Source: Bacillus sp. FJAT-27264 (GTDB taxonomy: Bacteria; Bacillota; Bacilli; Paenibacillales; Paenibacillaceae). Taken from it: a stretch of 64,000 bases of DNA. Shown one piece after another: positions 27,895-36,454 of this stretch. Position numbers and translations under genes: made by a program. Position 1 is the first letter of the stretch. The number at the start of each line of letters is the position of its first letter. The notes below the pieces were generated by a model. That model saw nothing but the letters and a program-made list of their open reading frames with translations. It was not told the origin of the DNA and did not search any database. The stretch is taken from assembly GCF_001682855.1 (NCBI RefSeq), contig NZ_MAQW01000001.1, positions 1,359,926 through 1,423,925 of the forward strand, in the 5' to 3' direction.

Positions 27895-29694
27895 TCAGCG
27901 CGCCTCCTTTTCGATAAGCCAATCTCCGGCATCACTGTAGGTGTGCCACATTTGAGCGTAGAGCCCTTCCATCTGCACCAGTTCCCCGTGATTTCCGCGC
28001 TCTACGATGGACCCGTCCCGAAGCACGAGAATTTGCTCCGCTCCGCGGATCGAAGACAGCCGATGAGCGATGACGATAACTGTCTTGCCGCGCATCAGTT
28101 CAGTAAGAGCAAGCTGCATTTTATGCTCATTCTCGGGGTCGGCAAAGGCAGTCGCTTCATCCAGCACAAGAATCGGCGCATTTTTAAGAATTGCCCGGGC
28201 TACGGCAATGCGTTGCTCCTCCCCGCCGGAAAGATAGACGCCCCCTTCACCGATGAGCGTATCATAGCCATTTGGCAACCTGGAGATAAAATCATCGCAT
28301 TGTGCCGCTCTCGCCGCAGCCTGCACTTCTTCCTGCGAAGCTCCCGGCTTGCCTACGGCGATGTTGGCATAGAGCGTATCGTAGAACAAAAAGGTCTCTT
28401 GAAAGACAAAAGCGACTGTGTTCATCAGCTCATCCATCGCGATCCGGCGGATGTCTACGCCTCCGATGCTGATAATTCCGGTTTGCGGGTCCCAGAAGCG
28501 CGGGACCAGACTCGCTACTGTCGATTTTCCAGATCCTGAAGGACCCACCAATGCAGTTACCTCGCCCTGCCTCGCCCGGAAAGACACCGCACGCAGAGCA
28601 TCGGCAGCCTGTTCTTCCGGATTCCCGTAGGAGAAGGTCACCTCCGCAAATTCAATGTCAAACGTACGCGGTGATTGCGGATTTTGCGGAATCGGCACCG
28701 GGGCTTGTGCCAGAAGCTGATCCATTCGTGCCACTCCCTCCCCAATATCCCGCGTACTGGAGGCCAGCATCAGCAGCTTGAATAGCGGTGCGGAAATTCC
28801 CGGAGCCATGACTAGAAAGAATAGCAGCACTATAGCAAAAGACATATTGTCCGGCTGGCCGCTCAATAGAAAAACGCCTACCGGCAAAATAAAGGTGAAC
28901 AGAGAAGATAACAAGGTTTTGAACAGGATATAGCCATTCTGATACCTGTCTGTAATTTTCAAAGAGTGATCACGATAATTCACCATATCACTGTAAAACT
29001 TGCGGAACGAATGGACCGTCTGACCGAAAACCTTCACCGCAGGCATCCCCCGGATGTACTGCACGGCTGAAGCATTGATCTGTTCTAGGGAATCATAATA
29101 CAGCTTTATGCCCTCCATGCCCCTGCTACCCATCATCAACAGCGTTTGAGCAACAAAGCCGAGCAAAATCGGCACCAGACAGGCGATCGCCAGCGGAGGA
29201 CTCAGCCAGAACATGGCAAAGATCATCACAATGGTCGTCACCAGAGCGCTAATGAGATCGGGCAGCTTGTGCGCAATAAAGTTTTCCACCTTCTCTACAT
29301 TCTGCTCCAGCGTTTTTTTGACGGCTCCGGTTGAGGTCCCTGTAAGGTATCCCAGCGGCAGCCTCCCGAGATGCTCCGTCATCCGCACCCTGAGATTATA
29401 TTGAATACGAAACGCCGCAATATGCGAGCACATGCCTCCGACGTAAAGTAACAGCAACCCTAAGACTAGTCCCCCTAGTGCAATAAGACCCCACTGTACC
29501 ATATAGCTTCCATCGGCCTGTCCCGGCGCCGAAGCGTGACGTAGCAGCTCCGCCAGCACGAAATATACGGATATATACGGCACTAGCATCAGCACGGCAC
29601 TGGCGGAGGAGAACATACCCGACAGGAACAGGAGGGTTTTCTTCTCCCCGGCAATCTCCAAAAGTCTGGGCAGGCCAGTTTTGGTTTTACTCAC
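27895..29694 (-). CDS. ABC transporter half-protein (membrane domain plus ATPase), siderophore-type, first of pair
   Basis: The 599-aa protein starts at GTG 29692-29694 (VSKTKTGLPRLLEIAG), with GGGGGAAG about 5 nt upstream; the longer TTG frame is less likely. Helices span about 20-310. The ATPase domain has Walker A GPSGSGKST, signature YLSGGEEQRIAVARAIL and Walker B LVLDEATAFADPENE. The ATAFADPENE wording is typical of YbtQ/IrtA-type transporters. It lies 118 nt after the AraC gene, with a Fur-box hairpin between, and is coupled to the second half-transporter. Confidence 0.88.
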   Translation of the reverse strand: MSKTKTGLPRLLEIAGEKKTLLFLSGMFSSASAVLMLVPYISVYFVLAELLRHASAPGQADGSYMVQWGLIALGGLVLGLLLLYVGGMCSHIAAFRIQYNLRVRMTEHLGRLPLGYLTGTSTGAVKKTLEQNVEKVENFIAHKLPDLISALVTTIVMIFAMFWLSPPLAIACLVPILLGFVAQTLLMMGSRGMEGIKLYYDSLEQINASAVQYIRGMPAVKVFGQTVHSFRKFYSDMVNYRDHSLKITDRYQNGYILFKTLLSSLFTFILPVGVFLLSGQPDNMSFAIVLLFFLVMAPGISAPLFKLLMLASSTRDIGEGVARMDQLLAQAPVPIPQNPQSPRTFDIEFAEVTFSYGNPEEQAADALRAVSFRARQGEVTALVGPSGSGKSTVASLVPRFWDPQTGIISIGGVDIRRIAMDELMNTVAFVFQETFLFYDTLYANIAVGKPGASQEEVQAAARAAQCDDFISRLPNGYDTLIGEGGVYLSGGEEQRIAVARAILKNAPILVLDEATAFADPENEHKMQLALTELMRGKTVIVIAHRLSSIRGAEQILVLRDGSIVERGNHGELVQMEGLYAQMWHTYSDAGDWLIEKEAR

Positions 29695-29725
29695 AGCATC
29701 TTCCCCCAATTTGGTTTAAAAGCGC

Positions 29726-29759
29726 AAAAAAGTGCACTGAGAATCATTCTCTGTGCACT
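29726..29759 (-). promoter_or_regulatory. Fur box nested in a terminator-like hairpin between araC and the ABC operon
   Basis: TGAGAATcATTCTCT at 29738-29752 is a near-consensus 7-1-7 Fur box. It is flanked by AGTGCAC and GTGCACT, so 29731-29759 is a 29-nt near-perfect palindrome with one mismatched pair. On the minus strand a run of six U follows (29726-29731), as in an intrinsic terminator for the AraC gene. It may act both as DNA operator and as RNA terminator. The TATTAT just upstream on the minus strand could be a -10 box, without a clear -35. Confidence 0.8.
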
Positions 29760-29811
29760 ATAATAGGGGAGCAGCGCTTTCCGGCTCTACTCCTTACGGG
29801 ATTATTATGAA

Positions 29812-30882
29812 TCAAAAAGGGAGCAATCCGGGCAAATCCTCATTTTGGTTATCGTCAGCTAGCCACCCCGTCCTGTTCGGACCTGCAACTCGGGAACGAA
29901 TGGCATATTCTCCGGGACGAACCCCGAATTTTTTGCGGAATGCAGCTGCAAAGTGGCTGGCATTGCCGTATCCTACCCGGTACGCGGCTTCCGTCACGGT
30001 CATGCTGCCTTTGTCCAGCAAATGACGAGCCTGCTGCATCCGCTGTTCGATCACATAGGCATGCACGGTATAGCCGAACATCTCCTTAAATCCTTTTTTG
30101 AGCTTGAATTCATTGAGACAGATACTCCGGGCCAGTTCTGCCAGTGTCGGCGGCTCGCTATAATCCCGCTGCAAAATCTCCCTTGCCTGCTGCAAGCTGG
30201 CCATATCGTCTTTGGAAAGCCGGACAGTCTGCGGAATCCGCTCCGCTTCGTACAGCGATTCATTGAGATAGACAGCGAACAATTCCAGCATTTTCGCTTC
30301 CAAATAGAGCTCCCTAACACCTCCGCTATAGGGGCATTCCCAAATTTGTGACAGCACAAGCCGGATGGCAGGCGTAATTCTATTTTTGTTGAAAAACACA
30401 GCCTCATTTCCGGTAAAACGGAGCCGTTCATCCTCGGTCAGCCCGCTCGTCATCCGCTTGAACTGCTCCGGACTCATATCCATGCTGAGAAAACGATAAT
30501 TGGCATCCCGTACATACTGGCAATTCTCTGCCCGTACTCCGCCATACAGCAGAGCGCTCTGCCCTGTATCAATACCAAAGTTATCTCCCTTCAGCGAAGT
30601 ACCCCATTCAATTCCGTGCCCAAGACAGAACACCAGCTCTGTCCGCGGGGAGTTGAACTCTCCGTTAGCCTGTATGTCCCTATTAAAAGTAAGGCTGAAG
30701 TTAGTCATCTGAATATTACCGCGGGTGAGCAGGCTGCGGCAGGCCCCAGCCCCAATCTCTTCTGGGGGCTTAATCTCGAAATGACCTCCGTCAAGGCGGT
30801 AGGTATGACTGAACCCTTCGCAGGCAAGCGTCTTTCTAGCATCTATTCTTTCATGTTCGTATATATTCGCATTATGCTCCAT
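29812..30882 (-). CDS. AraC family transcriptional regulator, iron/siderophore type (PchR/YbtA-like)
   Basis: The 356-aa protein has a ligand-binding N-terminal region and an AraC double helix-turn-helix at about 245-340, with LAELARSICLNEFKLKKGFKEMFG as first part and VTEAAYRVGYGNASHFAAAFRKKFG as second, ending GVRPGEYA. The overall layout fits PchR/YbtA regulators that sense ferric siderophore and activate adjacent transport genes. A promoter overlapped by a Fur box lies upstream and two ABC half-transporters lie downstream. The effector is not known. Confidence 0.9.
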   Translation of the reverse strand: MEHNANIYEHERIDARKTLACEGFSHTYRLDGGHFEIKPPEEIGAGACRSLLTRGNIQMTNFSLTFNRDIQANGEFNSPRTELVFCLGHGIEWGTSLKGDNFGIDTGQSALLYGGVRAENCQYVRDANYRFLSMDMSPEQFKRMTSGLTEDERLRFTGNEAVFFNKNRITPAIRLVLSQIWECPYSGGVRELYLEAKMLELFAVYLNESLYEAERIPQTVRLSKDDMASLQQAREILQRDYSEPPTLAELARSICLNEFKLKKGFKEMFGYTVHAYVIEQRMQQARHLLDKGSMTVTEAAYRVGYGNASHFAAAFRKKFGVRPGEYAIRSRVAGPNRTGWLADDNQNEDLPGLLPF

Positions 30883-30914
30883 CCCATAGCCCCACTTCCT
30901 CTTGCTTTGGGTTC

Positions 30915-30944
30915 ATTATATACGTAAATGAGAACTATTATCAA
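30915..30944 (-). promoter_or_regulatory. Sigma-A promoter with overlapping Fur box, upstream of the AraC gene
   Basis: On the minus strand TTGATA (30939-30944) and TATAAT (30915-30920) are separated by 18 nt. The stretch 30929-30943 reads TGAGAACtATTATCA on the plus strand, 12 of 14 matches to the 7-1-7 Fur box, and overlaps the -35 box and spacer. Repression by Fur-Fe(II) is the expected result. Confidence 0.8.
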
Positions 30945-31441
30945 TTATATAAAACGAACTTAAGATTCTCACTTAAGGCTCGGTCTTCACTATGGTGATT
31001 AAAATAACGGGAATGACTCCTGTTATTTTTATTAAAACGGCTCCTTTTCTACAAACAACTGGAAAAGCTCCTGTTAATCACCTCATTACTAGCTAATTGC
31101 GGGATAAACGAGCTTTTTAATGGGATAAATTCCCTTTATTGATGACAAATATGGCGAAAGGAAATATTTAACGGTATATTTCCCTGTTATTAAAGCTCCT
31201 CTTAAGCTCGAACGCGGGATACACCAAGTTGCGCCCTTGTATACGAAGAATTTCACCCACCCAGGACGTTAGATTTTTAAGTTCACACTATATTGCTGTT
31301 GAAATCTGTCTTAAGCTTATGCTTTCGATGCCCAGCTTTCCTACGGAAAGCTTTCAGGCGAGCGCATTCGCTCCCACAGTTCCAACTCTGCACTTCGTTC
31401 CTTCTAGCTCTTAGCACACTCCGCCGCTTGAAGTCACAAAC
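30945..31441. repeat. Intergenic stretch with several short inverted and direct repeats
   Basis: No gene is supported here. Hairpins are AATAACGGGA/TCCTGTTATT (31003-31027, followed by U-rich sequence on the plus strand), GGAAATAT/ATATTTCC (near 31160-31183), AGCTTTCC/GGAAAGCT (31334-31352) and GAGCG/CGCTC (31360-31373). The word CTCCT with A/G-rich flanks recurs at 31017, 31041, 31068 and 31196. GGGATA-type words recur too. The composition looks like an interspersed intergenic repeat; this cannot be shown from one copy. Confidence 0.45.
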
Positions 31442-31485
31442 AGAAAAAGAGTGCCGAAAAGTCCGTAGACATTCTCGACACTCTT
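31442..31485 (-). terminator. Intrinsic terminator after the RlmI-like gene
   Basis: AAGAGTG and CACTCTT arms with an extended CGA/TCG pairing around a roughly 17-nt loop form a hairpin at 31447-31485, followed on the minus strand by a U-rich tract (31442-31448). It lies about 75 nt after the methyltransferase stop. Confidence 0.85.
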
Positions 31486-31559
31486 ATTCTGCCTACAAAG
31501 GCAGCTTCCATTTTCACGTCAAAGGTCCGATTACCCCTCCAACGTACCTAACCGAAGAA

Positions 31560-32963
31560 TTAATTACTTTTGCTCCGCACTTCAAAGATCGCGAATTTCA
31601 GGTAATGTCCTTCATCCACACCGAGAATTTGCGGGTGGTCCTTGCCAGCGGCACGCCACTCTACCAATCTGAGCACCTTACCGGCATCTTTAGCTGCCTC
31701 CCCGATGGTCTCCAGGAACAGATCCGGCTGCATGTGATAGGAGCAGCTTGCCGTTACTAGATATCCACCCTCGTTCACCAGCTTCATGCCATGCAAGTTA
31801 ATGTCCTTATATCCACGGCAAGCTCCTGCTACGGCGCTTCTTGTCTTGGCAAAAGCAGGCGGGTCCAGAATGACCACGTCAAAGGTCCGTCCGCCGCCAG
31901 CGGTCATCGGTTTGGCTGTATCCGCCTTGGCTGCCTTGGCGCCAGAAGCCTCCTGCCCCGCCCCCGCAGTAGCACGTTCGGAGCGTTCTTCCAATCCCTT
32001 CACCTGATTACGCAAGTATTGGAACGCATCGTCGACCACAAATTCCACCCGGTCGCTGAATCCATTCAGCTCTACGTTGGTCTTGGCGCTTTCAATAGCA
32101 TGAGCGGAAACGTCAAGGCAGGTCACCTTCTTGGCGCCGTATTTGCAGGCATGCAGGGTGAAGCTTCCTGTATGCGAGAAGCATTCTAATACGGTAGCCC
32201 CGTCCCAGTATGGAAAGGTCACTGTCTTGCCGCTTTTGTTAACCGGCAGCACCTGGCGTGAGCCATCCTCGGCCTCCACTTCCTGCAGCGTGATGCCGCT
32301 GCGTTCCCCCCAGCCTGTCATTAGCGGAGCAATAGAGGCCCGGTTCTCGCGCTGGTCGAAGAAGTAACCTGTCTTCTGGCCTTCCACGATATCTACGATC
32401 AGCTTCAGGCCATTCTCGGTAACCGTCACATGACGGGGACATTCCCCGTAAAGAAGCCCGGTTACCTGCTCCAACCCCTCCAGCTCGCGAACGCTAACGT
32501 CGCTGCGCTCATAAATTCCGCGTGGTGCCATCACCTGCACCAGCGCCTCTACAATCTCTGCACGCCGCTTGTCCATGCCCAGCGTCAGCAGTTGCACGAC
32601 CAGAACGTCCCCGAACCGGTCCACAATCAGTCCCGGCAGAAAATCGGCTTCGCCGTAGACCAACCGGTACGCATCTGCGCCGGGAAGGAAGCGATCCCGG
32701 TGCCGCAGGCAGTTCGTGAACCGCTCCACGAAGAATGCTGTGTCCATTTCTTCCAGATGCTGATGGGAGACCACCCGAACCCGGATCTGCGAAGCGGGAT
32801 TATAGTATCCTGATGCCAGAAACCGGCCCTGATGATTCATAATATCGACCAGGCTGCCAGCTTGTGGCTCTCCTTCCACCGAGGCCACTTCACTGCCATA
32901 TACCCATGGATGGCCCTGCTCTAGTCTTTTTTTACGGCTGCGTTCCAGAATTACTGATGCCAA
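31560..32963 (-). CDS. Class I SAM-dependent rRNA methyltransferase, RlmI/YwbD type
   Basis: The family methylates C5 of a cytosine in 23S rRNA (C1962 in E. coli RlmI). An N-terminal PUA domain (about 1-75) is followed by an RFD linker and a Rossmann methyltransferase with VLECFSHTGSFTLHA and the catalytic-loop VILDPPAFAK. The TTG at 32961-32963 has GGGAG 8 nt upstream; the alternative TTG at 32972 sits too close to it. At 467 aa it exceeds the usual 390-400 because of insertions near 218-245 and an Ala/Gly/Lys-rich one near 322-356. Site specificity is inferred. Confidence 0.9.
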   Translation of the reverse strand: MASVILERSRKKRLEQGHPWVYGSEVASVEGEPQAGSLVDIMNHQGRFLASGYYNPASQIRVRVVSHQHLEEMDTAFFVERFTNCLRHRDRFLPGADAYRLVYGEADFLPGLIVDRFGDVLVVQLLTLGMDKRRAEIVEALVQVMAPRGIYERSDVSVRELEGLEQVTGLLYGECPRHVTVTENGLKLIVDIVEGQKTGYFFDQRENRASIAPLMTGWGERSGITLQEVEAEDGSRQVLPVNKSGKTVTFPYWDGATVLECFSHTGSFTLHACKYGAKKVTCLDVSAHAIESAKTNVELNGFSDRVEFVVDDAFQYLRNQVKGLEERSERATAGAGQEASGAKAAKADTAKPMTAGGGRTFDVVILDPPAFAKTRSAVAGACRGYKDINLHGMKLVNEGGYLVTASCSYHMQPDLFLETIGEAAKDAGKVLRLVEWRAAGKDHPQILGVDEGHYLKFAIFEVRSKSN

Positions 32964-33056
32964 TGACTTCAACTCCCTGATCTTATCGTTTTATACATGT
33001 CCACTGCGCTACTTTCATATATTGGTGTACAACCCCAGTCAAAGGAGCATGTTGTT

Positions 33057-34043
33057 ATGATCCGTGATCTGTTGTTCCCTGTCATATATGGTCTTGTTAT
33101 TTTTCTAGCCGGTATGAAGCTGATGGAGAAGTCCATGTCCCGGCTGGCCGGTCCGCTGCTGAAGGCCGGCCTGAATAAAGCAACGGCTACCCCGTTAAAA
33201 GGCATGATAGCCAGCAGCCTACTGTCAGCCCTGCTGCAGAGCAGCACCGCCGTCACCGTGCTGACGATCGGTATGGTGAATGCCGGGCTACTCACCTATG
33301 CCCGCACACTGGGCATTATTCTCGGCAGCAACATCGGCACCTGCCTGACTACGGAGCTGATCGGGCTGCAGATCAGCTCCTATTCTTCGCCACTGCTGGC
33401 CGTCTCGCTCAGCCTGTGGGGGGCTGCGGTCATCCTGGGCGAGCTGTCGCCTAATACTCCCGCCGCATCATCGCTCCGACGATTATCCGCGCCGCTCCAA
33501 TACATTAGTCTCACTATCACCGGTTTCTCACTCATCCTGTGGGGCATCAAAGTCATGCAGTCGATTGGCCCAGCACTGCAGGAGAACGGCTTGTACTGGT
33601 GGTTCCTGGATCATGCAGCCACAAGTGCCCTGTGGGGCATCCTCGCCGGTGCCTGCCTGACAGCGCTTGTACACAGCAGCGCTGCCGTCATTGGCATGGC
33701 CATCGGCGTTGCCACCTCAGGGGCCCTGCCACCTGAGGTGGGGATTGCCATTGTGCTGGGCGCAAATGTTGGTACATGCGTCACAGCCGTGATCGCATCC
33801 ATCGGCGGTTCCATTGCCGGAACCTTCGTCGCCTGGACGAATGTGGCGCTCAACGTAGGCGGTGCACTGCTCTTCCTGCCGCTCATCGGCCCGTTGCAAA
33901 GTCTTTCCGCCTGGATTGGCGGAGGTTCTGGCGCACAGATTGCACACGCCCAGACCATTTTCAACATCGTCTGCTCGGCACTGGTCCTGCCACTGTGCTA
34001 CCTGCAGTTATGGTCCAGGCTGGAGACCCGGTTCCAATCCTAA
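33057..34043 (+). CDS. Na/Pi cotransporter family membrane protein
   Basis: The 328-aa protein starts at ATG 33057 with AAAGGAG 9 nt upstream. It carries two inverted Na/Pi-cotransporter repeats: LLQSSTAVTVLTIGMVNAGLL with LGSNIGTCLTTELIG, and ALVHSSAAVIGMAIGVATSG with LGANVGTCVTAVIAS. The QSSTA and HSSAA turns are the family substrate-site signature. About eight membrane helices are seen. No PhoU domain follows, so this is the short form. It is one of only two plus-strand genes and is divergent from the RlmI-like gene. Transport of phosphate is inferred. Confidence 0.92.
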   Translation: MIRDLLFPVIYGLVIFLAGMKLMEKSMSRLAGPLLKAGLNKATATPLKGMIASSLLSALLQSSTAVTVLTIGMVNAGLLTYARTLGIILGSNIGTCLTTELIGLQISSYSSPLLAVSLSLWGAAVILGELSPNTPAASSLRRLSAPLQYISLTITGFSLILWGIKVMQSIGPALQENGLYWWFLDHAATSALWGILAGACLTALVHSSAAVIGMAIGVATSGALPPEVGIAIVLGANVGTCVTAVIASIGGSIAGTFVAWTNVALNVGGALLFLPLIGPLQSLSAWIGGGSGAQIAHAQTIFNIVCSALVLPLCYLQLWSRLETRFQS

Positions 34044-34150
34044 CATGTGGTCCCATGGCCTACACCTTACCGGCACTTCTGTTGTCGCTGTACTATTATA
34101 CTTCAATTGGGCCTTTTCATCTAATACAAAGAAGAAAAGATGCATGTCAT

Positions 34151-34198
34151 AAAAAAAGAACTGCAAACGCCCAATAATCGGGCTTGCAGTTCTTTCCG
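34151..34198. terminator. Bidirectional intrinsic terminator between converging genes
   Basis: AAAGAACTGCAA (34155-34166) pairs with TTGCAGTTCTTT (34184-34195), with an inner GCCC/GGGC pair. A-rich flank on the left and T-rich flank on the right serve both strands. It ends the plus-strand Na/Pi gene and the minus-strand Big_2 gene. Confidence 0.92.
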
Positions 34199-34231
34199 TC
34201 TTTCAACTATTTTTTTAGCATAATACTACAA

Positions 34232-36454
34232 TTACTTGACTGTCACAGAGACTGTTACAGTCTTGCCTTCAAACTTGCCTTTAAACGATGTCGATCCCTT
34301 CGCCACTCCTGTGATGCTGCCAATCGACCATTTTGCTACCGATGGCTTGGAGTTGGTCCAGGTTACAAGACCCGTCACATCAACCGTTTTACCGGTATCA
34401 TACAGTGCTGTAACCACTACCGTCTGCTTGGCACCAGGAGCCAGTTGGAGACGTGTTTCATTCACTGTCAGCTTGGCCAGCTTAGGAATCACGTTGACTT
34501 TCAGACTGATATCAATGCCTTGATAGGAGCCTTTCAGTGTAGTCGTGCCTTCAGCTACAGCTTTTACAGAAGAGCCAGTCACCGTAGCCGCTCCAGGATT
34601 GCTGGATTCCCATTTGATGCTGCTGGACAGGTTGCCTGTTTTTCCGTTGGAATAATAAGCCGTTACTTTAACCGTCTTACTGTTCTTGATGTTCATATCC
34701 AGTGAAGCCGGCTCGACCACAATTTTGGTGATCTTCTGCTCAATGGTTACCGGGATTGTGATAGTCTTGTTAGCATACGTCCCTTTCAGGTTCGCACTAC
34801 CTTTAGTGAGTCCTTTAATGGTTTGACCACTTGCGCTTGTCTTGAGTACGGCATTCGTGCCCGTAATCTCCCACTTGATCTTATCTGAGGTCTCACGCTC
34901 GTCGCCGTTCTCCATAACCGCTCTTACCGAAGGCATAGCCTTTTCTTCACCGGTAACCACCACAAAATTGTCCTCAGGTCCGATCAGTACCAGCACTTTA
35001 TCCTGAACGGTAAGCTTCAGTTCCACGCTCTTGTTGCGAATATCCGCTTTGGAAGCTGTGGCGCCGCCCTCTTTAATTTTACCAATCAGAGTGACAGTCC
35101 CTGCAGATTTACCTTCAATCTTGCCGTCCTTGATCAGAGCGATCTCAGCATTGCCGGACGTCCACTCCACCTCTTGGGTGAGGTCAATCTTGCTGCCGTC
35201 GAGTTTGGTTCCGTCTACTTTTGGCAAGCCCAACGTGTCGCCCCTGAACAACTCTTGCTCGGTCTTCTCGATAGACAATGCTGTAATCGTTGGCAACACT
35301 TTTACCTTAATTTCTCTGCTGACGCCTCTATATTCTGCTTTGATCGTAGAGTCACCCACACCCTTAGCCGTAATGTCCGCAGCGTCTGCTTCGGCTTTAG
35401 CTGTAGCTACCAGTTGATCACTGGATGTCCAGGTCGCGTTCTGGGATACATTCGCAGTAGAGTTGGCAGCATCTCTTACTTCTGCCTTCACATCCAGCAC
35501 TTCGCCCATGAACAGTGTCTGATCCTTGGAAGGACTCAATAGAATCGCTTCATATGGCGAGCGGACATAGATGTCTACGGTGGCTTTAACGCCCAGGTTT
35601 GTGATCGTAATCACTGTTTTACCTGTAGCCAGAACTTTGAGTTCTCCATCCTTGACCGTAGCTACAGCCGGATTGGAAGAGCTCCAGTCTCCATTAGTAG
35701 TCAAATCTTCCGAATCTGATACCGCAGCCGTTTTGCTGAACGCTGTCAATTTGATAGAACTGTCCCCGATCAGGGTCTCAATCTCCTTGACTATCTTGCC
35801 GTTCTGCTTGATTTCAATCTCGGTAAAAGCCACTTCAACTTCAGTTTTATATGTAGCCGTCAGGCCTTTGTATTTCGCGGTAATCGTTACCTTACCTTCT
35901 TTAAGAAGGTTGACTTTACCGTCAGATATCGTCAATACACTTGTATCAGAGCTGGACCATTCAACATCTTTGGTAACATCAGTCGCTTCGGTAATGGACT
36001 TTCCACCGAGCACTGTTGCTTTGATTGTCCGCTTCTCTTCACTGTCTCCCAGCTTGTAGTTGCCCTCTTTATGTTCAATCTTCAGGTCTTTAAATGGATG
36101 AGTTACAGAAACTTCAATTGTAGTAAGCATACTATTATAAGTAGCCGTAATAATGGCTGTGCCACTGCTCAGCGGTGTCAAAAGGCCGTTCATAACTTGT
36201 ACAGCATCGGCATTGGAAGTCTTCCAGGTCATCGCACCCGTTACGTCTCTCTTGGAAGAAGAGCCCTCTACATTGGCGAACACCTTCAATTGCTTCGGTG
36301 TCTGTCCGACTACGAGATCCAATTTGGCCGAACTCTCAAACTCTATCGAGTTGATATCTCCCTTTTCTGCAAAGACACTTACCGGAAATACTACGGTAGC
36401 CAGCAGCACTATGATGAGAAGCAACTTCGTCATTTTCCTGTTCACAGTCATCAT
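34232..36454 (-). CDS. Secreted protein with about eight Big_2 (Ig-like) repeats
   Basis: The 740-aa protein has a signal peptide (basic start, hydrophobic core about 10-25, cleavage near VFAEKG). The rest is about eight repeats of roughly 85-95 aa, each with the Big_2 pattern of an early PKxLxV-type strand and a WxSSNxxVAxVxxG core: near residues 68, 165, 255, 343, 430, 525, 615 and 700. No LPXTG, S-layer-homology or catalytic domain is present. Such proteins are cell-surface or matrix structural or adhesive parts. An ATG pair exists at the start; the second is better spaced from AAGGAG. Confidence 0.9.
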   Translation of the reverse strand: MMTVNRKMTKLLLIIVLLATVVFPVSVFAEKGDINSIEFESSAKLDLVVGQTPKQLKVFANVEGSSSKRDVTGAMTWKTSNADAVQVMNGLLTPLSSGTAIITATYNSMLTTIEVSVTHPFKDLKIEHKEGNYKLGDSEEKRTIKATVLGGKSITEATDVTKDVEWSSSDTSVLTISDGKVNLLKEGKVTITAKYKGLTATYKTEVEVAFTEIEIKQNGKIVKEIETLIGDSSIKLTAFSKTAAVSDSEDLTTNGDWSSSNPAVATVKDGELKVLATGKTVITITNLGVKATVDIYVRSPYEAILLSPSKDQTLFMGEVLDVKAEVRDAANSTANVSQNATWTSSDQLVATAKAEADAADITAKGVGDSTIKAEYRGVSREIKVKVLPTITALSIEKTEQELFRGDTLGLPKVDGTKLDGSKIDLTQEVEWTSGNAEIALIKDGKIEGKSAGTVTLIGKIKEGGATASKADIRNKSVELKLTVQDKVLVLIGPEDNFVVVTGEEKAMPSVRAVMENGDERETSDKIKWEITGTNAVLKTSASGQTIKGLTKGSANLKGTYANKTITIPVTIEQKITKIVVEPASLDMNIKNSKTVKVTAYYSNGKTGNLSSSIKWESSNPGAATVTGSSVKAVAEGTTTLKGSYQGIDISLKVNVIPKLAKLTVNETRLQLAPGAKQTVVVTALYDTGKTVDVTGLVTWTNSKPSVAKWSIGSITGVAKGSTSFKGKFEGKTVTVSVTVK

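Noticed and set aside
29758..29763. Perfect TATAAT on the plus strand next to the Fur palindrome
   Set aside because: No -35 box at a suitable distance and no plus-strand gene follows.
31003..31030. Plus-strand terminator-like hairpin near 31.0 kb
   Set aside because: No plus-strand gene ends before it; it is listed only as part of the repeat-like intergenic region.
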